A stretch of DNA of 64,000 nucleotides from Coptis chinensis (taxonomy: Eukaryota; Streptophyta; Magnoliopsida; Ranunculales; Ranunculaceae), in assembly GCA_015680905.1 (NCBI GenBank), contig CM027383.1, positions 93,446,001 to 93,510,000 on the forward strand, in the 5' to 3' direction. The position numbers and the translations under genes were made by a program. This document shows, piece after piece, positions 35,217 through 46,254 of this stretch. Position 1 is the first letter of the stretch; each line of letters opens with the position of its first letter. The notes under the pieces are model-generated. The model searched no databases. It was given only the letters and a program-made list of their open reading frames with translations, and had not been told where the DNA came from.

Positions 35217-38200
35217 CACTACACCAGAATGGCCATTTTGTAACAGAGCAAATATTTCATTTGTAACGCTTATATTTGTTACTACTTGTCTAACGGACAT
35301 AACTGTTATGTTCTCTTGTATCCGTTAGTATATTTCAATTTATTTTTCTAATTACTTTTAAAACATCACTTTATTGTTTGGTAACAATTGTTTCTGTTAG
35401 AAACGAATAGAAAACAACTAACATAAAGAGCAAAAGGGTATATACTGAACTAATGGAAAATAGACTACAACTAAAGAAAATAGGTTCTCCCCATTGATCC
35501 TCCATGCTAGTCTCTATCTCTCTTCTCCCCCAAGTCGCCTCCATCAAACCTAGGTTTAATAAAGGTGAGGGGGAATTTTTTCATTCATGGGTTTGTTCAA
35601 TCAAACAATATCCCCTGTCTCCTCTGTCAAACCTTCGCTGACGAAGAAGGAAAATAACCTGGTATATACATTGAGACACACCCAACACTTAGTCCAGGTA
35701 ATTTTTTCTCTCTCTTTATTGTTGATTGTTTGTTGTTTTGATTTAATTTGGTGTATTTTGATGTAAAAATATAATCTTTGTTTCAAATTTACATACAGAC
35801 GGACTCTCTGCCTTTGTTGGAATTTATGGGGAATATTAAAGATGAGGTGACAAAAATTTTGGTTTGTTTTTGGTGAATCTATTCGTTGTTATTCATTGAT
35901 CGATTGAGTTTTTTTAATTCAGTTTTGTGGAATTGGTTGTTGATAGAAAATTACAGAAATTGGAACTTTTGAATGATCAGATTATTGTGGTTGGGATTGA
36001 TCCTCATCGTCCCCTTTCTGAATTCTGGATAGTGTCTCTATTTAGCTGAATTTTCTAGTGCATTATAATGGGGAGATTAGAAGGTGAAGGGTAAAATTTT
36101 GGGTTTGCGTGGATTGTTGTTGCTTTGTTGCATTTATCATCATCTAGGATTGTTGAAATGTTTTATCAATATAATGATCCAATTCTAGTCCTATTTGGCA
36201 TTATAGGCATCAATATTGATAGGATTTTATTGATGTTAGAGCTCATGAGGAATTAACATTGGATATTTGCTTGGTGTCTGCTGATTTGAAACTTGTTTTT
36301 ATCAGCTACAATGAAAGCTATTAAAATGTTGGCGTCGTTTTGGGTTATTGTCATAAATTGGATTCTTTGAGATTTGGAATGTTGTATCTCTTTGTTAACA
36401 TTATTTTAGCTCATGTACTTCTAGGGGTAATGTTGTGACACCATGAAAGAAATGCTTGAATTTTAGATGCCACCCTCATTATACTTTGAAAAAAGAGAGG
36501 AAAAAGTATTGCATGGCTACCTAATAACTAGTTTACTGGTTAAGTTTAACTGGAGCAGGGTGTTCATTTTGAGTCCCTTGACCAAAGTAGATGGCTGTCA
36601 AATCCGTCAATACGTGTTGACAGGTCAATTCTGTTTTATTGTGTAAGAAAACCCTTACATCACTCAACGTCCTCTTTGAGTTTCAGGTTTCATAAAATTT
36701 TAATTAACATACTTTGGTCGGTCCAATTGCTAAGTAAATCAATTTTAAACTAAACAGATATGGAAGATCTATTGAAAGTGGAGCTGCTATCCCATAGCCC
36801 TTGTGCCTTGTCATGGGCCTCCAAACCACACTAACGCCAGTATAGCACTCGGGAAGCTTCTCATTTACTGTTCAGGTTGCACCAAGGGTGGCCTATTTGG
36901 TAGCATTAATCAAATTCCTGCCACTTTGTTTATATAACACGTTTTTCTAAGACATCTGGGAAAATCTTTCTTTTACCCCCAGTGCAGAACAGATGTGTTG
37001 TATATAAGTTTTAGATCCTTGTGAGCATCTTGACCAAGGGGTGGAAGGTGATGTTGGATTTTTTCGGGGAGTTTTCAAGTCGTTTCCACTTTCTAAAGTT
37101 TGAAGTGCAGGCTGCAGGTTGGGTTCTTATGATGATTGTATTGAGTATTATGTGTGTCTCAATGGGCATATGCTTGGGGTCTACGTGCTCTTACCCCTAT
37201 TTGATTCAGATTAGGTATTTGAGGTGGAGTGATTTTTAGAGCTAGACAAAGGTACACTCACTAGGCAACAATTTTTTTTTTGAAATGTTCTATCAATAAT
37301 CGTCTGACTCTAGGCCTGTACGTCTAGTATTATAGGCATCAATATTGATAGGGGTTTACTGATGTTAGAACTTATGAGGAATTAAAATTGGATATTTGCT
37401 TGGTGTCTACTGATTTGAATCTTTTTTTTTATCACTCACAATGAAATAAAAATTTTAAAATGTTGACGTCATTTTGGGTTATTGTCATAATTCGGATTCT
37501 TTGAGATTTGGATTATTGTATCTCTTTGTTAACTTTATTTTAGCTTATATACTTCCAAGGGTAATGTCCGACATCATGAAAGAAATGCTTGAATTCTTTG
37601 AGATTTGGATTATTGTATCTCTTTTGAATAGTTTTTCTCTCCTTCTACCCAAACCATAGCTAGCTTAATTTATTAGTTTTTTTTTTTTTTTATAGAAAGG
37701 CCATAGAGACCATGCTGCAGACTAGTGCTTCTTGCACCCTCATTCTATTAAGTTTTGTTTAGTATGCAATTTCCACCTAAAAATTTGTATGCACTGAAGT
37801 ATTGAACACGAACCATGTTAAAGAACTAGATGGTAGATGGTAGCGCATGCATGCTTGAGGGAGGAAAACTTTACTGATTAAAGTAGGAAGTTATATTGTT
37901 CTGTATAAGTATTCACAAAGTGAACTATCGTCCTGGTTTTGTAGGAATCATGTTAACCCACAGATACATAGCATATGGAACTATTTCTGAAAGATGGATA
38001 CAAGAATGGAAACTTGAAGTACTAAGATATACTGGGAGTACTAAGAGATAGGATCTCACGAAATCAATAAGCATCTTGATGGAGCTCTTGGCATTTTTTT
38101 CGACATTAAGCATCTCAAAAGACCGGCCCACTCGCTGGTAAGCAAACTAAAACTACACCCTCAACAAACTCAATGCAATTATTCGATGCATGTCTATGCA

Positions 38201-39526
38201 CCATAATTAAAGATGAGGCTGAATTTTCTATTGGGATTGAGAGCTGATGAAGGATCTGGCAAACATTAGAAAGGTTTTAGGTGTTTGCTGAGAAATGGAT
38301 TATTCAAGTGGTCCTTAGATAACATTAATTAATATCCCATCTATTGTGAAATGCTTTACAACTTTCTGAGTTAGCAATGATTTCTAGTGATCGATTATGT
38401 GATATATATTATTTTCTCTGGATGACACTTTTATCCATGTCAACATGCATTTCGGAAATATCATCCATGTTCGAGTAGCTCAGGAAAAGCCTCGTGCTGT
38501 TTTATTGATGTAGGCATGAAAGCTGAGATTTCAAGTAGCGTTGAATGTAGTTTACTAGAGTTCTTCAAGCCTTCTGCTGTGAGAGAAGGTCGTACTACTG
38601 CAGAGTGCATTCTAAGATTGCCAAAACAGAAGTATCCAAATCTTAATGCCTTCATTGAGGTAACATGCATGCTCGTCACATGATTTTGCAGTATAAACTA
38701 CAATTTAGGGTTCTTCAACTTCTTATGGTCTCCTTTTTTATGTGGGATGTAGGAGACTAAGGTGACCTTTTTTGTTGAAAAAAATAGGTATGTATACGCA
38801 CCCAGGAATGTAAGGGGCATTTGGTGTTGCTACTTCCGACTGCATGGTACTTGACCTTTTTCTTATTTGTCGCGTTGGTATCCATGTCCTCACTCCATGG
38901 TTGGAGGAAGCTCCTCAGTGGATTTGCTGCCACCATTTTCTCCGTTTATGTATGATGTACCTCTTACATGTTCGATTTGTAAATTAGTAATTATATTGGT
39001 AGGTTATTTCTATAACGTTTAATTAGTTGGAAAGTGGTTGGTGTCTCTTGATATTCACATTATGATTGAGTTGTTGTGGAATGTGATATCTATGAAAGAT
39101 ATATGGAATAATAAGATGTGCTAGATTAAAATATAATTGCAGGTATGTGGCCCCGATTAAAATTTTTTTTTCCACTTTACTTTAATTTAGTAATGGATAT
39201 ATCTGTTACACATTTGTTACTTAAAATGTTATTGTGAGAAGCGCGCCAAGCATTAGTAACACTTATGTCCGTTATAAATGAACAATTTCAGTAAACAATC
39301 AACAATTATCTATCCGTTAGAGAATATATTCTAACAGATATATCCGTTACTAACAGTGTTCTTAGTAACAGATATATCTGTTACTAACAGCACTATTAGT
39401 AACGGATATATCTGTTACTAAATTTTGCCTAAGTGACTGTAACACCCCAGCAGTAACGGATATAAGTATTAGTAAAAATATAAGTAACGGATATAAATGT
39501 TGGTAACTGTCTTTTTTGGTGTAGTG
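35217..39526 (+). mobile_element. Non-autonomous CACTA (En/Spm) DNA transposon
   Basis: The left end reads CACTACACCAGAATGGCC and the right end TTTTTTGGTGTAGTG, the CACTA signature. Both are flanked by ATA (35214-35216 and 39527-39529), the 3-bp target duplication of this superfamily. Subterminal repeats built on GTAACGGATATATCTGTTAC crowd 35235-35340 and 39180-39510, as expected for transposase binding. No transposase frame was found. Inside are a ~300-bp direct duplication (about 36165-36465 and 37285-37600) and exon-like captured sequence (38514-38660). Confidence 0.92.
38514..38660 (+). pseudogene. Exon-like captured gene fragment inside the CACTA element
   Basis: After a TGTAG acceptor-like site, an open stretch reads MKAEISSSVECSLLEFFKPS, then AVREGRTTAECILRLPKQKY and PNLNAFIE, ending at a GTAACA donor-like site. 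Composition and phase look like a host exon rather than transposase. The source gene is not recognised. Another exon-like piece (DGALGIFFDIKHLKRPAHSL with a GTAAGC donor) ends near 38140. CACTA elements are known to pick up host fragments. The 72-aa minus-strand frame over this span is a shadow. Confidence 0.45.
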
Positions 39527-40404
39527 ATAAAACTCTACCAAACCTCAGACACACGGGTTCTTCTGCCACCCTCAATGTTATTATATATCATCTTTGGTTA
39601 CTTTCTTAAGCTGAGTGTTCGTGGTGTTCTTCGCTTTTAAGTATTTTTAATAATGTTTGAGCCATTAACTGCATGCCCAGATTTGCTAGTACCTGACAAC
39701 GATGAAATGACTTTTGCTTGTATCCCTCGGATTGTGATGTTCAAATAGAAAAAGGATACTAATGATCTTTTTGATGATATATCATTTGTGTCGCCAGCTT
39801 GTTTGACAATGGTTGCATTGCGAGAAAGACCCATGCAGGTGGCTTATATCAACATTTGATGGTCCTATGCATGAAATCTCTGGATAGGGGAAATTGACTT
39901 GGCATGATTGTTTCTGCTTGAGATCCATGACATTAATCTATATTATGATGTTAAAACTTGAAAGTCATTGATGACTAGTAAATTCTGGTAGGCTTAGGAA
40001 GCTAATGTATCGATGTCATTTGCATACTTATGCCATAGATGTGTTGTATGTGAACTGTTTTTGATGTCTTACAATATATTTATTGAATTACACAAGGTAT
40101 AGTACAAGTGTACTTACATCCATAGAAGAAGAAAGGAGTTGTGCCTTCTTTTGTAGTTACTGACTAGTGACAAGCAAAGTGTGTAGAGGCTGGGTAAAGG
40201 GAGAGTTAAATAGAGTCAAAAAAGAAGAATGGGGAAAACAACTTTTGTCAACTTCTATGCACTTCACTAATTCCTCCTTCTCTAGCTTCTAATAAAACAA
40301 GACTAAAAAGCATTGAAACAAATTACTGATAAACATTATCGGGGGCTATTGGAGAAACAACTTCGATCAACTATTTTTTTAGCTATTTTTTTTTTTTGTT
40401 TGTT
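39527..40404. other. Decayed coding-like sequence, no gene called
   Basis: 39652-39840 reads with coding-like composition (MFEPLTACPDLLVPDNDEMT, then after an in-frame stop DTNDLFDDISFVSPACLTMV), ending at CAG/GTGGCT. The source is not recognised. The rest is AT-rich with no support for a gene. Confidence 0.3.
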
Positions 40405-40612
40405 TGAACAGGAAATGAAGTAACCGGGAGAATCAGAGAGCAGACTCCAACTTCTTCATGAAGTAAGTGGCTCATTCCGTCCAGGTGTTTTGACGTGTCT
40501 CATGGGTGTCGAGTGGTCTTTGGGAAAGACCACCCCGATGGATGGATGTACTAGCTGGAAGAAAACCGGAGGATATATATTGAGGGTCAATCACTATTTT
40601 TGGATATCCTCT
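40405..40612 (+). pseudogene. PDR-type ABC transporter (ABCG) fragment
   Basis: The translation shows [20 protein letters not shown] followed, in shifted frames, by GKTT, a MDVLAG-like piece, RKTGGYI and GSITIFGYP. This is the well-conserved second nucleotide-binding domain of plant full-size PDR transporters around Walker A (usual form [20 protein letters not shown]). Only about 65 codons are present, with at least two frame changes and a damaged Walker A, so it is a dead fragment. It sits 65 bp before a COX5b fragment on the same strand, which suggests that a transposon collected both. Confidence 0.8.
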
Positions 40613-40677
40613 CAACTAGTTCGTTTCTTCTTACACTTTTGAGGGAGCAGTAAAGAAATAATCAATCAATCAGAAAA

Positions 40678-41004
40678 ATGTGGAAAAGGTGTCAACTAAG
40701 CTTAGAAACCTACCCGCATCATCATCATTACTAAAACCCAATAATAATTCCATCAAAATCAACAATTTCCAAACCTCTTCCTCTTCTACCCTTCCTCCTC
40801 CTTCCTCCGCACCTCTCTTCTCAGTTGGGAAGAAGATGGTTGAAGATTTCATGCCAATTGCAACTGGTCATGAAAAGGAGGAACTTGAGGCTCAAATTAT
40901 GGGAAGGGTATCTTTTAGAAATCAATCACCCCGTTGGTCCTTTCGACACCAAGGAAGCGCCAGCTATTGTGAAATCTTGTTATGACAAAAGAATAGTTAG
41001 ATGA
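40678..41004 (+). pseudogene. Cytochrome c oxidase subunit 5b fragment
   Basis: An ATG at 40678 begins MWKR, as in plant COX5b. A Ser/Pro-rich mitochondrial-presequence-like region follows in another frame, then KKMVEDFMPIATGHEKEELE and AQIMGR, and after a one-base shift LLEINHPVGPFDTKEAPAIV and KSCYDKRIV, then a stop. Intact COX5b continues with a cysteine-rich zinc-binding domain (CPGGEGEDEHDVVWF and CPVC), absent here. Full-length protein is an inner-membrane complex IV subunit. At least two frame changes plus a missing C-terminal half make this a pseudogene. No intron is visible, so it is either a retrocopy piece or exon sequence captured by a transposon. Confidence 0.85.
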
Positions 41005-41052
41005 CAACATAATTTAATTCAACTGAATTTCTTTTTCTATTGTTCTTGTTAT

Positions 41053-44000
41053 GAATATCCTTATTACTAGTCACACTTCCGTTTGTTTGTTTTCCATGTC
41101 ACAAAGTATAGATCCAAATGTGTAGCTTAAAACCACCTGACCAAAGTTATCAAACAAGAAGTCGAAACCCACTTTATACTATGAACTTAAACCTGGTGTC
41201 CTCTTTCTTATGGATGTTTACTACTAAATTCTACTGCTGCCGAATGTCAAAAAATTGAAAATGTAGGAATACACCTTTAGGTTCATTGTTTTAGCAGCTT
41301 AGCTACATCCGGATCGAACTTCTTCCGTTTGCCTCAAACTCAACACTTGCAATGAACAAAGCACGACTCTGCTTAGAGAATGGCTACGGATCAAAGCCCA
41401 GTGACTCAAAAAAGATCTCATCGACAACTGTAGACATATCCGAAAGTTCTACTAGAGCATACTCTCAGAGGCTAGAGGAGGCTGCTAGTCAAAAAATTAC
41501 CCATCTTATTCAAAAATCTCTAAAGATTGGAGCCAAGCATCTAACCTAGCAATAGATTTGCTAGCCAAACTATTTCCTGAATAAAGTGGGAGAGTGTGTG
41601 TGTGTGGGGTGGGGAGAGAGAGAGGAGAGAGAGTATGTATTTGTGGAAAGAGGAGAGAGAAAAGGTGGGGTTGGATAAAAAATAGAGAAAAGATAGAGAA
41701 AAAAAAAGTCAATGTGAATTTGTATGGTCCAAAAGTTTTTTATCGGGGAAGTCCCTGACTAGAGCAAAATTGTATATATATAAACACAAAGAAATAAATG
41801 AAATATTCGTGGAGAAAAAAAATGAAAGGATTTGGAGAGAGAATAAAATAAATATTTAGTTAGATTTTAAACAACTAGAGTTAATCATTAGTTAAAAAGA
41901 TGGTGGATGTTTGGTGGATAGGTGCTTAGGAGATTTTTCGCTCCTTAGCGCCTCGGAGTGAATTTTTTTCTCTAGGACATGGAGCCAGTGTGGATAACAT
42001 AAGTCTTTCGGGTGTGTGCTCAACCATAGACTATAGTTAAGTGACTTAGAGCGAAAAATTCAGAATTATGTCAAAATATTCCTGTCTTTAAAAAATCGGA
42101 AATAACAATATAGGAACAGGATCCAAAAATTGTAAATTTCAATATTTAATTGCGGTTTGGAACTATCGAAATTCCATAATTTCTGAAATCCTAAACTTAT
42201 CCCCACACACACACACACCAAAAAATAAAAATAAAAAAAGTAATATCATTTGAATATCCTTATTACTAGTCACACTTCCGTTTGTTTGTTTTCCATGTCA
42301 CAAAGTATAGATCCAAATGTGTAGCGCAAACCAGCCTGACCAAAGTTATCAAACAAGAAGTCGAAACCCACTTTATACTATGAACTTAAACCTGGTGTCC
42401 TCTTTCTTATGGATGTTTACTACTAAATTCTACTCTGCCGAATGTCAAAAATTGAAAATGTAGGAATACACCTTTAGGTTCATTGTTTTAGCAGCTTAGC
42501 TACATCGGATCGAACTTCTTCCGTTTGCCTCAAACTCAACACTTGCAATGAACAAAGCACGACTCTGCTTAGAGAATGGCTACGGATCAAAGCCCAGTGA
42601 CTCAAAAAAGATCTCATCGACAACTGTAGACATATCCGAAAGTTCTACTAGAGCATACTCTCGGAGGCTGCTAATCAAAAAATTACCCATCTTATTCAAA
42701 AATCTCTAAAGATTGGAGCCAAGCATCTAACCTAGCAATAGATTTGCTAGCCAAACTATTTCCTGAATAAAGTGGAGAGAGTGTGTGTGTGTGTGTGTGG
42801 GGGGGGGAGAGAGAGAGGAGAGAGAGTATGTATTTGTGGAAAGAGGAGAGAGAAAAGGTGGGGTTGGATAAAAAAATAGAGAGAAAAGATAGAGAGAAAA
42901 AAAGTCACGTGAATTTGTATGGTCCAAAAGTTTTTTTATCCGGGAAGTCCTGACTAGAGCAAAATTGTATATATATAAACACAAAGAAATAAATGAAATA
43001 TTCGTGGAGAAAAAAAATGAAAGGATTTGGAGAGAGAATAAAATAAATATTTAGTTAGATTTTAAACAACTAGAGTTAATCATTAGTTAAAAAGATGGTG
43101 GATGTTTGGTGGATAGGTGCTTAGGAGATTTTTCGCTCCTTAGCGCCTCGGAGTGAATTTTTTTCTCTAGGACATGGAGCCAGTGTGGATAACATAAGTC
43201 TTTCTGGTGTGTGCTCAACCATAGACTATAGTTAAGTGACTTAGAATGAAAAAATTCAGAATTATGTCAAAATATTCTGTCTTTAAAAATCGGAAATAAC
43301 AATATAGGAACAGGATCCAAAAATTGTAAATTTCAATATTTAATTGCGGTTTGGAACTATCGAAATTCCATAATTTCTGAAATCCTAAACTTATCCCCAC
43401 ACACACACACACCAAAAATAAAAATAAAAAAAAGTAATATCATTTGAATATCCTTATTACTAGTCACACTTCCGTTTTTGTTTGTTTTCCATGTCACAAA
43501 GTATAGATCCAAATGTGTAGCAAAACCCGGCTGACCAAAGTTATCAAACAAGAAGTGAAACCCACTTTATACTATGAACTTAAACCTGGTGTCCTCTTTC
43601 TTATGGATGTTTACTACTAAATTCTACTGCTGCCGAATGTCAAAAAATTGAAAATGTAGGAATACACCTTTAGGTTCATTGTTTTAGCAGCTTAGCTACA
43701 TCCGGATCGAACTTCTTCCGTTTGCCTCAAACTCAACACTTGCAATGAACAAAGCACGACTCTGCTTAGAGAATGGCTACGGATCAAAGCCCAGTGACTC
43801 AAAAAAGATCTCATCGACAACTGTAGACATATCCGAAAGTTCTACTAGAGCATACTCTCGGAGGCTGCTAATCAAAAAATTACCCATCTTATTCAAAAAT
43901 CTCTAAAGATTGGAGCCAAGCATCTAACCTAGCAATAGATTTGCTAGCCAAACTATTTCCTGAATAAAGTGGAGAGAGTGTGTGTGTGTGTGTGGGGTGG

Positions 44001-44655
44001 GGGTGAGAGAGAGAGGAGAGAGAGTATGTATTTGTGGAAAGAGGAGAGAGAAAAGGTGGGGTTGGATAAAAAAAAATAGAGAGAAAAGATAGAGAGAAAA
44101 AAAAAGTCAACTTGAATTTGTATGGTCCAAGTTTTTTTTTTATCGGGAAGTCCCGACTAGAGCAAAATTGTATATATATAAACACAAAGAAATAAATGAA
44201 ATATTCGTGGAGAAAAAAAAAAAATGAAAGGATTTGGAGAGAGAATAAAATAAATATTTAGTTAGATTTTAAACAACTAGAGTTAATCATTAGTTAAAAA
44301 GATGGTGGATGTTTGGTGGATAGGTGCTTAGGAGATTTTTCGCTCCTTAGCGCCTCGGAGTGAATTTTTTTCTCTAGGACATGGAGCCAGTGTGGATAAC
44401 ATAAGTCTTTCGGGTGTGTGCTCAACCATAGACTATAGTTAAGTGACTTAGAGCGAAAAATTCAGAATTATGTCAAAATATTCCTGTCTTTAAAAAATCG
44501 GAAATAACAATATAGGAACAGGATCCAAAAATTGTAAATTTCAATATTTAATTGCGGTTTGGAACTATCGAAATTCCATAATTTCTGAAATCCTAAACTT
44601 ATCCCCACACACACACAAAAAAAATAAAAAATAAAAAAAAGTAATATCATTTGAA
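41053..44655. repeat. Three tandem copies of a 1.2-kb unit
   Basis: The copies start at 41053, 42252 and 43446 (periods 1199, 1194 and about 1207) at GAATATCCTTATTACTAG. They are nearly identical apart from microsatellites (TG and AG runs near 41590, 42780 and 43980; CA runs near 42205, 43400 and 44605) and small indels. Each unit includes a 65-codon frame (first copy 41352-41549, MNKARLCLENGYGSKPSDSK) and the TCAGTCCC-like transposon end. Both junctions share the trinucleotide GAA, which may be the recombination microhomology. Confidence 0.9.
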
Positions 44656-46122
44656 GAAGGAGCTTGGAACTCAAAAATACTTCTTTCATTAAGATCTATG
44701 GAAACTAGCTTTTAAGCCCGCCCTTTGTCTGGGTTGCTAGTTTGCTACATTGATAGTTAATAATCAATTTTATTTTTTTTTTTCAACATAGATACAAACC
44801 TTTATAAAAAAAAAAAAAACATAGATACAAACTATATCAATATAGAAAGCCAACAGGCTTGGCCCCATCCTTGTGAGTATCGCTGCCACTTTCACAATTT
44901 CACTAGATGTTTTTCATGATGATTTTTATAAGATTCATAGACCTAAGCTGGCCAAGCTTCTCAATAAAATTAGTAGTTGAGATTTTTTTCTTTTCAAATA
45001 AATATTGTGAATAGTTTGACAGCTTCTATTTGAGTTTTTTTTTCCCCTTTTGTTCAATGACAACACAATCATGTGCATCCAACATACACTTCTTATCCTT
45101 CTCAATGACATCACGATATCATTTTCCTTGAAAATTAGTAAAATTTTAGATCAACTTTCTAAAAAATTGCAAGATAAGCAGCATCTTTCACACAATTATG
45201 AGCAATCTTTCACACATTAGAAACAAGTGTTGGATGCAAGAATTTATTCCACACCAAGGGATGCCAAGCAAGGATCCACGTTTCTTCTATGGGACTTCTT
45301 CTATATCAAACTGAATTGAGTGTTGAAGTATCTTTTGCCAAGGAACTATGTTCTATCTCTAACTGAATTGAGTGTTGAAGTATGCCACCTCAAGCCTAAA
45401 AGCCATATCATACAATCCTCTATTATTCCACTTTGCTATAGTATATATTTCAAGTATAGCCCAATTGCAATCTGTAGTTCAATCAGTACATTGTTTGAAT
45501 TCGACATACATACAAATTGATTCACTTGTGTACACTTTTGATACTTCACTCAATTCTAAACTCATTACAAATTCAGCCTTTTTAGAAATCTCCAGCTATT
45601 CTATTGTGAGCCTTAATCCGTTTGCAGTAGAGAGTTAGATGCCCACAACAAATTGGAGCAAATAGCTATACATAAAATGAAGAATTATTCAATGAGATTA
45701 AAATTACAATCTATAAATTATAATACATAAGTATACCGAAAGCAAATATGAGGAATTAGAACTGACATAAATTTGGCTAATCATACATACGGACTTCGAA
45801 CATGGTTAGCATCTGAAATGAAATTTTATATTTGGATTATCATATCAATATTTTGTAAACATCAAGCAAAACAAACAAGTGCGCACAAAAACTACATCAT
45901 ACCGCTCCTAATGTTTGTCATTATTAGTTTGAGTGCTCTAATAATGCCATACCCGAAAAACTAAATAAGAGCATTAGAAAGGGCATGAACTTGAATAGAA
46001 TCCCCTATACATGCCGACAAAATTGAAGAACTAAAAGAGTGTCAAAACTTAATTACACGAGTGTAATTACGAAATAAACTGTATATAAATAGAGGTATAT
46101 AGGCTTTGAATTATATTCTCAC
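44656..46122. other. No gene seen
   Basis: AT-rich. AAACTAGCTTTTAAGCCCG at 44703 resembles the start of the segment at 62188. A short repeat (ACTGAATTGAGTGTTGAAGT) occurs at 45309 and 45362. Frames here lack coding character. Confidence 0.4.
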
Positions 46123-46254
46123 CATTTGGGATGAATGGCTTAGAAGTTTTTGAAGAATAGCTTGAATCGACATCAAATTTGATGGAAGTTGCAATCTAAG
46201 TGCAACAACAACTTCAGGTAGTGATTCAGTGCTTGAGAGTTTGAGGTGTGCCAT
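46123..46254 (-). pseudogene. Possible first exon of an unrecognised host gene
   Basis: On the minus strand an ATG at 46254 opens 44 codons (MAHLKLSSTESLPEVVVALR, then LQLPSNLMSIQAILQKLL) running exactly to a GTGAGA donor after codon 44. It has a helix-like Leu/Ala pattern. No following exon was identified in 44656-46100 and no family is recognised, so it may be an isolated remnant or chance. Confidence 0.3.

Noticed and set aside
38461-38679. 72-codon minus-strand frame
   Set aside because: It is a shadow of the plus-strand exon-like sequence MKAEISSSVECS in the CACTA element.
42727-44185. Minus-strand frames of 85 and 98 codons with THTHTH and LSPLS repeats
   Set aside because: They are created by TG and AG microsatellites in the tandem units and change between copies.
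44703-44740. A Helitron 5' end
   Set aside because: Only the AAACTAGCTTT plus CCCG words are shared with 62188; no TC start at an A-T target and no 3' end were found.
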